This document shows, piece by piece, positions 1 to 7,338 of a stretch of DNA of 64,000 nucleotides. The notes beneath the pieces were generated by a model. That model was given only the letters and a program-made list of their open reading frames with translations. It did not search any database and had not been told where the DNA came from. Source of the stretch: Bacteroidetes bacterium UBA1935 (GTDB lineage Bacteria; Bacteroidota; Bacteroidia; Chitinophagales; Chitinophagaceae); assembly GCA_002337045.1 (NCBI GenBank), contig DDFF01000004.1:1-64000 (forward strand), given 5' to 3'. Every line of letters starts with the position of its first letter. Positions within the stretch are counted from its first letter, which is position 1. The position numbers and the translations under genes were made by a program.

Positions 1-24
1 CAGGTTCGATACCCGCCGGTTCCA
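1..24 (+). tRNA. 3' end of a tRNA or tmRNA gene (partial, probable attachment site)
   Basis: The first bases read as the T-arm and 3' acceptor strand of a tRNA-like molecule: T-loop TTCGATA at 5-11, 3' half of the T-stem CCCGC at 12-16, acceptor strand CGGTTCC at 17-23 and an A discriminator at 24. CCA is not encoded, which is common in Bacteroidota. A strong terminator follows at once. The visible T-stem has one A-C mismatch, and the 5' part is outside the window, so I cannot tell a tRNA from the tRNA-like end of tmRNA or name an isoacceptor. Its position beside a site-specific recombinase suggests that this is where the element integrated. Confidence 0.5.
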
Positions 25-1546
25 CTCTACGGGAAAGCAGATTAGAATTTTCTAATCTGCTTTCTTTTTTTATAGCGAAAGCCTTGCTGGTAGCAGCCAT
101 CAGCAACAGCACATTATCCCCGGAAGCGGTTCGAAACTGATTATTTTCATAAATCAACTTTTCAGGGAAGGTCGAACCAATTATTTGTTGTTTTATCGGT
201 AAAGCCGCATTGGTAAAGAGTTTACCCAGATTTGATAAAAAATAAAATCCGAACTCCATTACATTGTCTTCATCCTTTGGTTGTAATTCTTCTATTGCTT
301 CAATCTTTAATTTAAGACGATGTGTGTCCTCTTCTAATTTTGCTTTGATAGGTTGGTATTCTATAAAATCCATCTTACCGTCTAGCATGAGTAATTGTGC
401 TCTTTCCATTCGTTGTTCATACATATCTAATTTCATTCTCAACTCAGCGAGTTCTTTAGCTCTAATGTTAGCTTCTTCTTTATTCTCTCCACCTAATATC
501 AGTTCCAGCGAACGGTATACTTTTTCATTGGTACTTACAGCATGTAATACATCATCAAAAAGTGAGTTTGCATCATCAGCACGGAAACGTTCCTTACATC
601 CGAATTTACAGTGATAGTAATAATACCTCGCATTCCTTCCTTTCGATGCGCTACCGGTTAATGGCTTACCGCATCTTGCACATTCTAAAAAGCCACGCAA
701 AGGCAATTGGTCTTTCTGGCAAATTGTAATCGGTTGATCTTTTTTCTTCCTGCCATCTAAAATATCCTGTACCTCATAAAATAGGGCTTCCGGGACAATC
801 GCTTCATGTACACCTTTTACAATACAGGCAGGTTCATTTTTATGTGCAGCTACGAATACCTTTCCTATATAAGTAGGGTTACGCATCATATACCAAAAAC
901 GTGTACGCCCTAACGGCATACCTTGTTTACTAAGCATACGTCGTAGTTCTTCGATCTGGTATAAACCCGTTGCCATCATTTCAAAAGACTGCAGTACTTT
1001 CTCTTTGTCTTTTGATGGTACGATCGTAGGTTTATTATTTTCAGTACGACCATGTTTATAACCATACGGTGCAGAACCCATATAACGTCCTTCCTTCATT
1101 GCCTTACGCACACCTGCCAGAATGTTCATGGAACGTCTGTCATTCTCTACTTCAGGTGCAGTGAGGTATAATGCTAACAGAAACTTCTGTTCTGGGATTT
1201 CCATATTTAATGGTTGCTCGATAGCTTGTGGCTCTAACCCCAGAGAGTGGAGTTTAGAGATCATGGTATAAGCTTCCGGTGCATTACGTGAGAACCTATC
1301 CCATTTGAGGAACAATAGCAGTTCTGCGACTGCCTTACTCTTGCGTTGAAACTCCAGTAACTTTTTGAACTGCGGACGTTCAAAAGTCTTGGCTGAATAA
1401 TCTTCTTTGAAAAATGCTACTACTTCAATATTGTTTACAGTGCAATACCGTTGTAACATTTCTTCCTGGTGAGCAAGGCTGTGACCTTTTTCTGCTTGTT
1501 CGTCTGTGCTCACCCTTATGTATAGTATGGCCTTTCTTTTCTTCAT
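1..1546 (-). CDS. Large serine recombinase (3' end outside the window)
   Basis: Site-specific DNA recombinase of the resolvase/invertase superfamily, large serine type, expected to integrate and excise the element. The ATG is at 1544-1546. The N-terminus MKKRKAILYIRVSTDEQ carries the catalytic serine in the family motif Y-x-R-V-S-T. A recombinase domain follows (KEGRYMGSAPYGYKHG region, then RNPTYIGKV), then a zinc-ribbon domain with CxxC (LECARCGKPL) and a second Cys pair (HCKFGC), then a coiled-coil C-terminal part. At least 515 codons are present with no stop: the frame continues through the terminator hairpin and antisense to the tRNA-like end, finishing in RRVEPAGIEP at the window edge. 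The last residues are therefore chromosome- or attachment-site-derived and would change on excision. Family assignment is firm; the role in moving this element is inferred. Confidence 0.93.
   Translation of the reverse strand, partial: MKKRKAILYIRVSTDEQAEKGHSLAHQEEMLQRYCTVNNIEVVAFFKEDYSAKTFERPQFKKLLEFQRKSKAVAELLLFLKWDRFSRNAPEAYTMISKLHSLGLEPQAIEQPLNMEIPEQKFLLALYLTAPEVENDRRSMNILAGVRKAMKEGRYMGSAPYGYKHGRTENNKPTIVPSKDKEKVLQSFEMMATGLYQIEELRRMLSKQGMPLGRTRFWYMMRNPTYIGKVFVAAHKNEPACIVKGVHEAIVPEALFYEVQDILDGRKKKDQPITICQKDQLPLRGFLECARCGKPLTGSASKGRNARYYYYHCKFGCKERFRADDANSLFDDVLHAVSTNEKVYRSLELILGGENKEEANIRAKELAELRMKLDMYEQRMERAQLLMLDGKMDFIEYQPIKAKLEEDTHRLKLKIEAIEELQPKDEDNVMEFGFYFLSNLGKLFTNAALPIKQQIIGSTFPEKLIYENNQFRTASGDNVLLLMAATSKAFAIKKESRLENSNLLSRRVEPAGIEP
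34..72 (+). terminator. Rho-independent terminator of the tRNA/tmRNA gene
   Basis: A 13-bp perfect inverted repeat (34-46 and 51-63) with a four-base loop is followed by a run of T ending at about 72. It lies just after the tRNA-like 3' end and would stop plus-strand transcription. The minus-strand recombinase reading frame passes through it. Confidence 0.85.
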
Positions 1547-1680
1547 CGTCTTCTTGTTTTTCGGTTAGTTATAAGGTTTGGGTAGAATCTGTCCTTTACC
1601 CTTACTATTGTAAAGTTACAAAACATTGATAATCAATGTATTATGTAAATTATGGGGTATTTCCGGCTATAAGAGCCGTA

Positions 1681-1995
1681 TTAAGATGTAGGCTTATCCT
1701 GATGTATGAATACCAGCGCATTTCTGTTGATACGCTTTCTGGTTTTGGTATTACGGATGTTTTTCAGGACTTCAGGGGTATTGTTTTCAATGGTATGTAA
1801 TACAGCTCCTGCCATTACATATAACCAATCGCGGATTTGGCAGAGTTCCTCGTCGGTATACTGGTGATTGCGATCATTCCATATTTTGCGAAGCTCATTT
1901 AGGGATACACGGTCTTTAAATACGTCGACAAATTCGTTTTCCATTTGCTGTCTGTCCGTTGCAATTGCTTCGCGTAATATTTTATCCTTTGACAT
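1681..1995 (-). CDS. Small unknown protein upstream of the recombinase
   Basis: A 104-residue protein starting MSKDKILREA when read from the ATG at 1995; an upstream TTG at 2076 would add 27 residues that look non-coding. It is mostly helical and charged, with a central segment YTDEELCQIRDWLYVMAG and a basic C-terminal stretch (KTRKRINRN). It lies 134 bp upstream of the recombinase in the same direction, so the two may be cotranscribed. That position is typical of excision or recombination accessory genes, but I see no recognisable fold and assign no function. The array of 10-bp repeats at 2101-2140 lies about 105 bp upstream of the ATG. Confidence 0.6.
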   Translation of the reverse strand: MSKDKILREAIATDRQQMENEFVDVFKDRVSLNELRKIWNDRNHQYTDEELCQIRDWLYVMAGAVLHTIENNTPEVLKNIRNTKTRKRINRNALVFIHQDKPTS

Positions 1996-2100
1996 TTCGA
2001 TTCGTTGGGTTATAAGTGATAATCCTGTATAAGTGTTACTGTTTATTTCGGTAATCGCTGTTGAAATCGTTGGCAATGTTCCCGAAACTTATCGAACCAT

Positions 2101-2140
2101 TGAAGCCGTTTGAAGCTGTTTGAAGCCATTTGAAGCTCTT
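2101..2140. repeat. Four 10-bp direct repeats, consensus TGAAGCYNTT
   Basis: Units start at 2101, 2111, 2121 and 2131 with exact 10-bp spacing, close to one helical turn. The second unit, TGAAGCTGTT, is the exact reverse complement of units in the array at 3132-3181. Read in the direction of the gene each precedes, the two arrays have the same polarity, suggesting a protein that binds one face of the DNA and controls both divergent units, or a replication-type iteron pair. Confidence 0.85.
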
Positions 2141-2286
2141 CGGTGAAATAACTGTAACGAAGGCTGTAATAGACCCTCCTGAATTTGTAACGTATCGTAA
2201 TATTCTTGTAATATACTGCAGTAAATAAGTATTAAAACATTGTATTATTGTGATGTGAGAAAATAATTGTATAATGTTTTAGACAG

Positions 2287-2320
2287 TTGATGGAATTGAA
2301 AAAAGCTGCTTTTAATTTTG
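2287..2320 (+). promoter_or_regulatory. Bacteroidota-type promoter for the DUF4248-like gene
   Basis: TAATTTTG at 2313-2320 matches the Bacteroidota -7 consensus TAnnTTTG exactly, and TTG at 2287-2289 lies 23 bp upstream as a possible -33 element. Transcription would start near 2327, about 15 bases before the ATG at 2342. Confidence 0.5.
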
Positions 2321-2341
2321 CAGTACTAATAACCACTATCA

Positions 2342-2548
2342 ATGTTTGTAATTAAGCCGTATACACGTAAAGAGCTAGCCTACATCTATTTTCCTAATAG
2401 TTTCACACCTAAAACAGCTACACAGAGTTTACGCAGAATGCTAGAAAAATGTCCCAGGGGTGTCGAGGTGAAAAAGATACTTCAGCATAAGAAGAATTTA
2501 TCCAGAGCTGATGTAGAAACGATCGTTAAAATCATCGGCACTCCTTAA
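2342..2548 (+). CDS. DUF4248-like small DNA-binding-type protein
   Basis: A 68-residue protein (MFVIKPYTRKELAYIYFPN at the start) that fits the DUF4248 pattern known from Bacteroidota mobile elements: a K-P-Y-T-R-K-E-L-A start, an aromatic F-P segment, then an S-L-R-R-M helix and a short C-terminal helix. The family is small and helical, resembling a helix-turn-helix regulator, but its biochemical role is not established as far as I know. It stands alone, with its own promoter and terminator, inside the repeat-rich hub, so it is a candidate for the protein that binds the nearby repeats. That link is inference. Confidence 0.75.
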   Translation: MFVIKPYTRKELAYIYFPNSFTPKTATQSLRRMLEKCPRGVEVKKILQHKKNLSRADVETIVKIIGTP

Positions 2549-2574
2549 TATTTACATAACTGGTTTGAACATAC

Positions 2575-2604
2575 AGCCCGCTACCACAGTAGTGGGCTTT
2601 TTTT
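2575..2604 (+). terminator. Rho-independent terminator after the DUF4248-like gene
   Basis: A 10-bp stem (2575-2584 with 2589-2598, one G-U pair) with loop CACA is followed by seven Ts. It lies 27 bases after the stop codon. Confidence 0.85.
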
Positions 2605-2719
2605 GTCCCTACACATCAGTTTTTACATTCATTGCGTTTGCAAACAGTCTTTTGATTTTCCTAATCCTTTAGAAAAAACGGAAAAAACAATGTGGCAAAT
2701 TTCACAGCACCTGAAAACC

Positions 2720-2948
2720 TGTAGCAAATTGTAGCATTTGTAGCAAAACTGCCTGAAAGTGAATATGGGTATAGGTTTCAGCGTGCTACAAGTTTTCTGT
2801 TTTTAGGATTGTCTGTTACAAATTGTAGCAAATGTATATATACAAATGCTCTGATATTACTACAAAGTTGCTACAAAGAATTAGCATGAAAAAGTTGTGT
2901 AAAGCCTTGACTGTATTGGCGTAGCTCGTTTTTGCTACAAATGCTACA
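2720..2948. repeat. Cluster of eight TGTAGCA/TGCTACA heptamers
   Basis: TGTAGCA occurs at 2720, 2730, 2739 and 2824, and its reverse complement TGCTACA at 2784, 2869, 2933 and 2942. The left group is spaced 10 and 9 bp and the right pair 9 bp, so the block is roughly symmetrical with direct copies to the left and inverted copies to the right. This resembles iterons or a multi-site operator; no gene overlaps it. Confidence 0.75.
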
Positions 2949-3022
2949 ACGAAATACGCGCAATGAAAATCACTACTAACATTTTTTCTATTGGCGGATG
3001 GGTTTTTCAACCTATAGGCAAT

Positions 3023-3050
3023 AAAAAAGCCCGACTTAGACAAGCCGAGC
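3023..3050 (-). terminator. Terminator-like hairpin on the minus strand
   Basis: On the minus strand, a 9-bp stem (3042-3050 with 3029-3037, two G-U pairs) and four-base loop are followed by six Us (3023-3028). No minus-strand gene is recognisable immediately upstream of it (3051-3240), so it may end a small RNA or block leftward read-through from the operon promoter region. Confidence 0.6.
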
Positions 3051-3131
3051 CCCTATAAACCCTATCACCATGAAGGTTTCAAATTACGTAGTGTCATCTA
3101 ATTGAACAAAAAATATTCTGTACGCATGTAG

Positions 3132-3181
3132 AACAGCTTCAAATGACTTCAAATGTCGTCAGAGAGCTTCGAACAGCTTCA
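3132..3181. repeat. Five 10-bp repeats, consensus AACAGCTTCA
   Basis: Units at 3132, 3142, 3152, 3162 and 3172 are spaced exactly 10 bp. The first and last are AACAGCTTCA, the exact reverse complement of TGAAGCTGTT at 2111-2120; the middle units are diverged. The array ends 59 bp before the ATG at 3241, the first gene of the structural operon. Confidence 0.85.
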
Positions 3182-3240
3182 AGTGGTTTTAAAGCGGTCG
3201 TAATCTTGTTGTCTTGCAGTAACAGACCTGCATTTTACAA

Positions 3241-3486
3241 ATGCATTTTCCATCTCCCGGTAATGATCAATGGCCAATAAGTGAAGCCACCACCTTATGG
3301 ACGGTAGCTTTCGGCACCATCGGTGGTGTCTACAAAGCACAGGCAATACCTCATCTTTTATTGAACAGTTTGACAATGGACGGCAGTGTTGCTGTAGTGT
3401 CTTACGCATTTATGAGTGCTGTGATAGGCTATTGTACGAAGAGAGGAATGGATTACTTATTTGAAAAATGCAGGAAGAAAAAATAA
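3241..3486 (+). CDS. Small membrane protein, first gene of the structural operon
   Basis: An 81-residue protein with two moderately hydrophobic segments (about residues 20-40 and 47-64) and a lysine/arginine-rich end (KCRKKK). I do not recognise a family. It resembles small holin-like or virion-membrane proteins in size and topology, but nothing specific supports either. It starts the plus-strand gene series and sits 59 bp after the 10-bp repeat array; the next gene starts one base after its stop codon, which suggests translational coupling. Confidence 0.55.
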   Translation: MHFPSPGNDQWPISEATTLWTVAFGTIGGVYKAQAIPHLLLNSLTMDGSVAVVSYAFMSAVIGYCTKRGMDYLFEKCRKKK

Positions 3487-3487
3487 G

Positions 3488-3988
3488 ATGCATACCGCGG
3501 TAAAAATTGGATTGGGCGTAGGTGCTTTGGTGGTAGCCGGTCGTTTGTTGCAACTGAACAAACTGGCTGCGAATGTATCTGTGACCCTTTCTAAAGTCCG
3601 CGTTCACAAAGTGAATCTTTCGGGTATAGAGATAGCTGCTACAGCGAAAGTGAATAATCCATCAGACGTATCTGTAACGATTATTAATCCGGTGGTACGG
3701 CTGTGGAATAACAAAGGAGGAATGATAGCAGAAAGTCCATCGGGTAGCAGAAGCTTTCCGATTGCTGCCAATCAGCAGTCGGAAGTAGGAGAGATTCTAC
3801 TACCGCTTTCCTGGAATACCGTATTGCCTTTAATGGGCATAAACAACATTGCCAGTATCATCAATCTGTTTAGCAAAGGAGGCACGAAAGGATTATTGAA
3901 ATCATTCAAGCAGTCCATTTCCATGTCAGTGATTATGCAGGTGGAAGGGATGACGATTGAAACACCTAAAACGATTATCAATCAATGA
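3488..3988 (+). CDS. LEA type 2 / WHy-like membrane-anchored protein
   Basis: A 166-residue protein when read from the ATG at 3488; an earlier TTG at 3461 overlaps the previous gene and is less likely. The N-terminus has one membrane segment (VKIGLGVGALVVAGRLL), followed by a beta-rich region with K-V-N-N-P-S, the hallmark of LEA type 2 (water-stress-type) domains, and alternating hydrophobic strands to about residue 105. Such domains occur in envelope-associated proteins; the function here is unknown. The start of the next gene overlaps its stop codon by four bases (ATGA). Confidence 0.6.
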   Translation: MHTAVKIGLGVGALVVAGRLLQLNKLAANVSVTLSKVRVHKVNLSGIEIAATAKVNNPSDVSVTIINPVVRLWNNKGGMIAESPSGSRSFPIAANQQSEVGEILLPLSWNTVLPLMGINNIASIINLFSKGGTKGLLKSFKQSISMSVIMQVEGMTIETPKTIINQ

Positions 3989-5868
3989 CGATGAAGATTT
4001 TTAACAGGGACTATCATCCCGATCTGGAGATCAGTAGTGGTCAGCGCATCCTGCGAACTGATGGAGCGAGGTATAACCAACTGTTTCCGAAAGCAGATGC
4101 AAAGGACACGGTTGTTATGGATAATGGTGAGGTTGCAGACACTTTGAAAGTCATTGAAGAGGTGGTGTGGAAGTATGTTACCGATACAAAGGAAATAGCT
4201 AAGACACTGAAAAGGGACAGGCTGGAAGAAACCTTAAGAAACGTCTGGGAGTTTCTGTATTACAATATCCAGTACAAATTGGATAAGCAGGGAATGGAAG
4301 AGTTACGCAGGCCCGCAAGGGCATGGCACGACCGCCAGTCAGGTATTGATTGCGATTGCTTTTCCATCTTCTGTTCTTCTATCCTTTGTAATCTGGGCAT
4401 CCCTCACCGTTTCCGCATTACGAGGTATTCACAACCACATTGGCAGCATATCTATGTTATTGTGCCCTTGGCTGAAGATGAGGGCTATTACACGATTGAT
4501 GCAGTACTGGGGCAATTCAATTATGAAAAACCCTTCACGCAGAAAATGGATTATACCATGAGTTTAGATGGAATCAAGATCGCCGTATTAAGCGGCGTAG
4601 AAAATAATTCGCCATCCGCTAACGATACCGGCAGAATAGTAATGAACGCTATGCAGCTAGCTGCTGCCAACAATGTTGCATTAAATGCAGCGATATTCGG
4701 CGTGGACTTACAGGGGTTAGGTATCCTGGATGGCGAAACCTATTTACAAGGTGTCGTTAAAGACCCTGTGCTGGAACAAGGCATGTATCGTTACCTGCTG
4801 GCAACGAGACAAGCAGTTGCAGAAAACCCTGTCACTTCCTATGTGGCAGGTTACAATCATCAGGAGTTACTGAAAATGCTGGACTATGCTATTCAGTATT
4901 GGTTCACAGACAAAAGAGATGCGGCGTTGGGACAGTTGATGGCCAATGAGGCCATGCTGGATCGGCTCAACGGCTTTGGCAGCCTTGATGGATTATTAAG
5001 CGACGATGAGTTATACGGTGATGATGATATTTTTTTCGCTGGTGACGAGTTGCAACTAGGACGTACCAAGAAAGCGAAATCGACAGGTCAGCCTAAAGCC
5101 AAGAAGAAGGGATTCTTTAAAAAAGTTGGACAAGGGTTGAAGAAAGTAGGCAAGGGCTTGGTGCGTTTTAATCCAGCTACCATCGCATCACGTAATGGCT
5201 TTTTGCTGGCGTTGAAACTCAACGTCGGTAAGATGTCGAGTCGGTTGAAGTGGGCGTATGCTACTCCGGAGCAAGCGAGAGCGAAAGGTATCAGTCCTGC
5301 CACAGTTGCCAATGCCAAACGGGCACTGGTAAAAGTTGAAAAACTATTTGAAAAAGTTGGCGGCAAGAAAGAGAACCTGCGCAAAGCAATACTGAGTGGT
5401 AAGAAAGGTAGTCTCAGTGGCTTAGGTGTTGTACCTGTAGCTGCCGCCGTTGCAGCCGCTACACCACTCATTACCGCAGTGGTAAAAATCATGCGCGATA
5501 CTGGGCTTGCCCAAAAGGACGAAGCTATTGATATCTCTGCTACCGACGGCGCTGCTACTGAAGATGAAGGTGTCAGTTTTGATGAGTCAGATGCGGCAGG
5601 TAGTGAAGAGCAGACTACAGATGATAACACTGGTGGTGAAGAGACAATGGAAGGATTGGGGAACATAGCAACAGGAGCTATCAAATTCGCACAGAACAAT
5701 CCTCTATTGGGCATTGCCATTGGTGGCGCAATTGCCTACGGTGTATATAGAGTTTTGGATAAGGATAGTACACCTGAAGCTACCAAGGCTACCTCCCCAC
5801 CTGCTTTGACAGGACACAGTAATAGTGGCAGACATCCTCCCGGCGGAAGAACCTTTCAGTTGGCATAA
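3985..5868 (+). CDS. Transglutaminase-fold cysteine protein with C-terminal membrane segments
   Basis: A 627-residue protein. Residues about 80-180 form a transglutaminase-like domain: cysteines in GIDCDCF (C123/C125), histidine in HWQH (H155) and aspartate in YTIDAV (D172) are placed as a Cys-His-Asp triad. These enzymes can crosslink or cleave proteins, and the fold also occurs in phage structural proteins. A basic lysine-rich linker follows near residues 355-400, then two hydrophobic segments near 475-500 and 570-590 separated by an acidic, threonine-rich stretch. Membrane or particle insertion is therefore plausible. It sits upstream of the beta-rich proteins, so maturation or crosslinking of a particle is one possible role; that is inference. 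Confidence 0.65.
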   Translation: MTMKIFNRDYHPDLEISSGQRILRTDGARYNQLFPKADAKDTVVMDNGEVADTLKVIEEVVWKYVTDTKEIAKTLKRDRLEETLRNVWEFLYYNIQYKLDKQGMEELRRPARAWHDRQSGIDCDCFSIFCSSILCNLGIPHRFRITRYSQPHWQHIYVIVPLAEDEGYYTIDAVLGQFNYEKPFTQKMDYTMSLDGIKIAVLSGVENNSPSANDTGRIVMNAMQLAAANNVALNAAIFGVDLQGLGILDGETYLQGVVKDPVLEQGMYRYLLATRQAVAENPVTSYVAGYNHQELLKMLDYAIQYWFTDKRDAALGQLMANEAMLDRLNGFGSLDGLLSDDELYGDDDIFFAGDELQLGRTKKAKSTGQPKAKKKGFFKKVGQGLKKVGKGLVRFNPATIASRNGFLLALKLNVGKMSSRLKWAYATPEQARAKGISPATVANAKRALVKVEKLFEKVGGKKENLRKAILSGKKGSLSGLGVVPVAAAVAAATPLITAVVKIMRDTGLAQKDEAIDISATDGAATEDEGVSFDESDAAGSEEQTTDDNTGGEETMEGLGNIATGAIKFAQNNPLLGIAIGGAIAYGVYRVLDKDSTPEATKATSPPALTGHSNSGRHPPGGRTFQLA

Positions 5869-5899
5869 ATGATTTTCTAACAATTAATACAATTCAGCA

Positions 5900-6535
5900 A
5901 TGACAAGTTCAGCAAATACAAGTCCTGCACCAGGTATCAAAGATGTGCTTAAACAAGTGCAGCCGATGATAGAAAACGTAGCAGGTTTTGTAATCGGCAA
6001 TATGGCCATCAACATGGCAAATAAAGTAATGAAAGTAGACCCTGCGGACGCATCACAGAAAGGCATTAAAAAAATGCTACCACCACTGGTAGTATCGGCA
6101 GGTGCGATGTATGGTGCTACCAAAGTCGAGCAACCGATGCTTAAAAATATTCTTCAGGGTGCTGCTATTGCAGGTGCCTATAAAACAGCAAAGACACTAA
6201 TGCCTACTGCGACTTTCCTGTCCGGCGATGGCTTAGGACTGACACCGGTAGCGGCGGTATCTAATAGTGATCGCTGGCTCTATCATGAGCGTACACCTAT
6301 ATCCGGTGTCGGCTTCCCCGATTTGGGAACGGTGCAGCCACCAGCAGGCAGTTCGGGTTATTACATCGATGCGCCTGCATATATGGGAGAGCCTGAACCA
6401 ACCTATCAGCAACAGATCGCCTATGTGCCTCAGGCGGAACAACCACTCTATGGCGGTGAAGATGAACAGATGATAGGCCAGCACGAAGCATATGTAGCAC
6501 AGATGAGCGGCAATGACGACCTCCAGATTCTCTAG
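5900..6535 (+). CDS. Unknown alanine/glycine-rich protein of the structural operon
   Basis: A 211-residue protein. The first half has three weakly hydrophobic, small-residue-rich helices (for example VAGFVIGNMAINMANKV and LPPLVVSAGAMYGATKV), as in virion membrane or pore proteins. The second half is polar and rich in Pro, Gln, Tyr and Gly. I do not recognise a family. It lies between the transglutaminase-fold protein and the candidate major capsid protein, 31 and 59 bp from each, and is probably cotranscribed. Confidence 0.55.
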   Translation: MTSSANTSPAPGIKDVLKQVQPMIENVAGFVIGNMAINMANKVMKVDPADASQKGIKKMLPPLVVSAGAMYGATKVEQPMLKNILQGAAIAGAYKTAKTLMPTATFLSGDGLGLTPVAAVSNSDRWLYHERTPISGVGFPDLGTVQPPAGSSGYYIDAPAYMGEPEPTYQQQIAYVPQAEQPLYGGEDEQMIGQHEAYVAQMSGNDDLQIL

Positions 6536-6594
6536 TACACGCCCATTTTTAAGTCTATCAATTTACCAATAAACTATGCTGGTCATGACAAACA

Positions 6595-7332
6595 ATGAAC
6601 AGCGCAAAAAGAACAATACTCATGTTTACACTAGGACAGATTAACGAAAGTGAATATAATTTACTCGGCGCGATGAATGAAGCCGAGTTCCTTGGAGCTG
6701 TAGAACAGGCGCAACCTGAGGAGAAGGCAAGGTTTTTCCGTAAAACCAAAGAGATAGCCCGCCAGAGTGCTGGTAAAGGTGCTCGTGGCAGCCGCGGTGA
6801 TTTTGAAAGCCGCATCAATTTGCTGCCGCGTGATATACAAAAAGGCTTGGCGAGTAAGTCGCTGCAGTCAGTAGATATCAGTTACTATGCGGTGAAAGAT
6901 ATCACCAACAGTAAGGTTGTAAAAATGCTGCGTGATGACGATAATAAAACTGTAGGCTATACCAATATCAGTTCTGCCAAACTGGAGAAAGGTGCCTTCT
7001 TCTTATTGCACGCGATTCGCCTGTCGTATGGCGTAGCTGACCAGGGTGCAAACAATCCGCTTAATGTCAATTTCTCTGTCACACCGGATTTTATCCGTAA
7101 CGGTGAATTTGAATTTAAAGCGAATGGAGCGGTGCTGATACCGAATACTTCGCTGGAGGTATTTAATACTAAAGGCAATAACAGGTTGGTGGAAGGTACC
7201 TATGTGTTGGATAATCCGAAATTGATACGTGACCAGCAGACCATTGAGTTCAACCTGGAATGGGGAACGAACGCACCACAGAATGCCTATCTGAAAGTAG
7301 TGCTGATCGGTACTACGGTTGTAAAAGCATAA
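6595..7332 (+). CDS. Candidate major structural (capsid) protein
   Basis: A 245-residue protein; an internal ATG at 6622 (MFTLGQINESEYNLLG) is an equally good start. Residues 1-75 are charged and helical, including an arginine/glycine patch (GKGARGSRGDFESR). The rest is a long series of short alternating strands ending NAYLKVVLIGTTVV. This layout, a helical arm followed by an all-beta body of about 170 residues, fits jelly-roll capsid proteins, and the size fits capsid proteins of small membrane-containing phages. I cannot show homology from sequence alone. The 70-base gap after it, carrying a tandem repeat, may permit separate expression. Confidence 0.45.
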   Translation: MNSAKRTILMFTLGQINESEYNLLGAMNEAEFLGAVEQAQPEEKARFFRKTKEIARQSAGKGARGSRGDFESRINLLPRDIQKGLASKSLQSVDISYYAVKDITNSKVVKMLRDDDNKTVGYTNISSAKLEKGAFFLLHAIRLSYGVADQGANNPLNVNFSVTPDFIRNGEFEFKANGAVLIPNTSLEVFNTKGNNRLVEGTYVLDNPKLIRDQQTIEFNLEWGTNAPQNAYLKVVLIGTTVVKA

Positions 7333-7338
7333 GCGGTT

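Larger units (their letters stand above)
1996..2341. other. Divergent intergenic region between the recombinase side and the DUF4248-like gene
   Basis: About 345 bp without a convincing gene. It holds the four-copy 10-bp repeat array (2101-2140), an AT-rich stretch around 2215-2285 and a Bacteroidota-type promoter for the plus-strand gene. It presumably also holds the minus-strand promoter for 1681-1995, although I see no clean TAnnTTTG box in that orientation. Confidence 0.6.
2605..3240. other. Noncoding control region before the structural operon
   Basis: Over 600 bp without a convincing gene. It holds eight TGTAGCA/TGCTACA heptamers (2720-2948), a minus-strand terminator-like hairpin (3023-3050), a CCCTATAAACCCTAT block at 3051-3065 related to the tandem repeat at 7339-7368, and the right-hand 10-bp repeat array (3132-3181). 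TAATCTTG at 3201-3208 is one mismatch from the -7 consensus and may be the promoter of the operon starting at 3241. Confidence 0.6.

Noticed and set aside
264..614. Plus-strand 116-codon frame at 264-614
   Set aside because: It is antisense to the serine recombinase, which has clear family motifs, so it is a shadow frame.
1656..1675. CGGCT/AGCCG hairpin after the gene at 1681 as a terminator
   Set aside because: The stem is only five base pairs and there is no U-tract on the minus strand.
2816..3043. Minus-strand 75-codon frame in the control region
   Set aside because: It runs through the TGTAGCA heptamer cluster, has a composition unlike neighbouring proteins and ends in the terminator hairpin; regarded as noncoding.
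3179..3409. Minus-strand 76-codon frame opposite the first structural gene
   Set aside because: Its product is rich in Arg, His, Cys and Trp and overlaps a tightly coupled plus-strand gene; regarded as a shadow.
5088..5720. Minus-strand 210-codon frame opposite the transglutaminase-fold gene
   Set aside because: The Ser/Pro/Ala-rich product is what the opposite strand of the Lys/Ala-rich region gives; no start signal or family.
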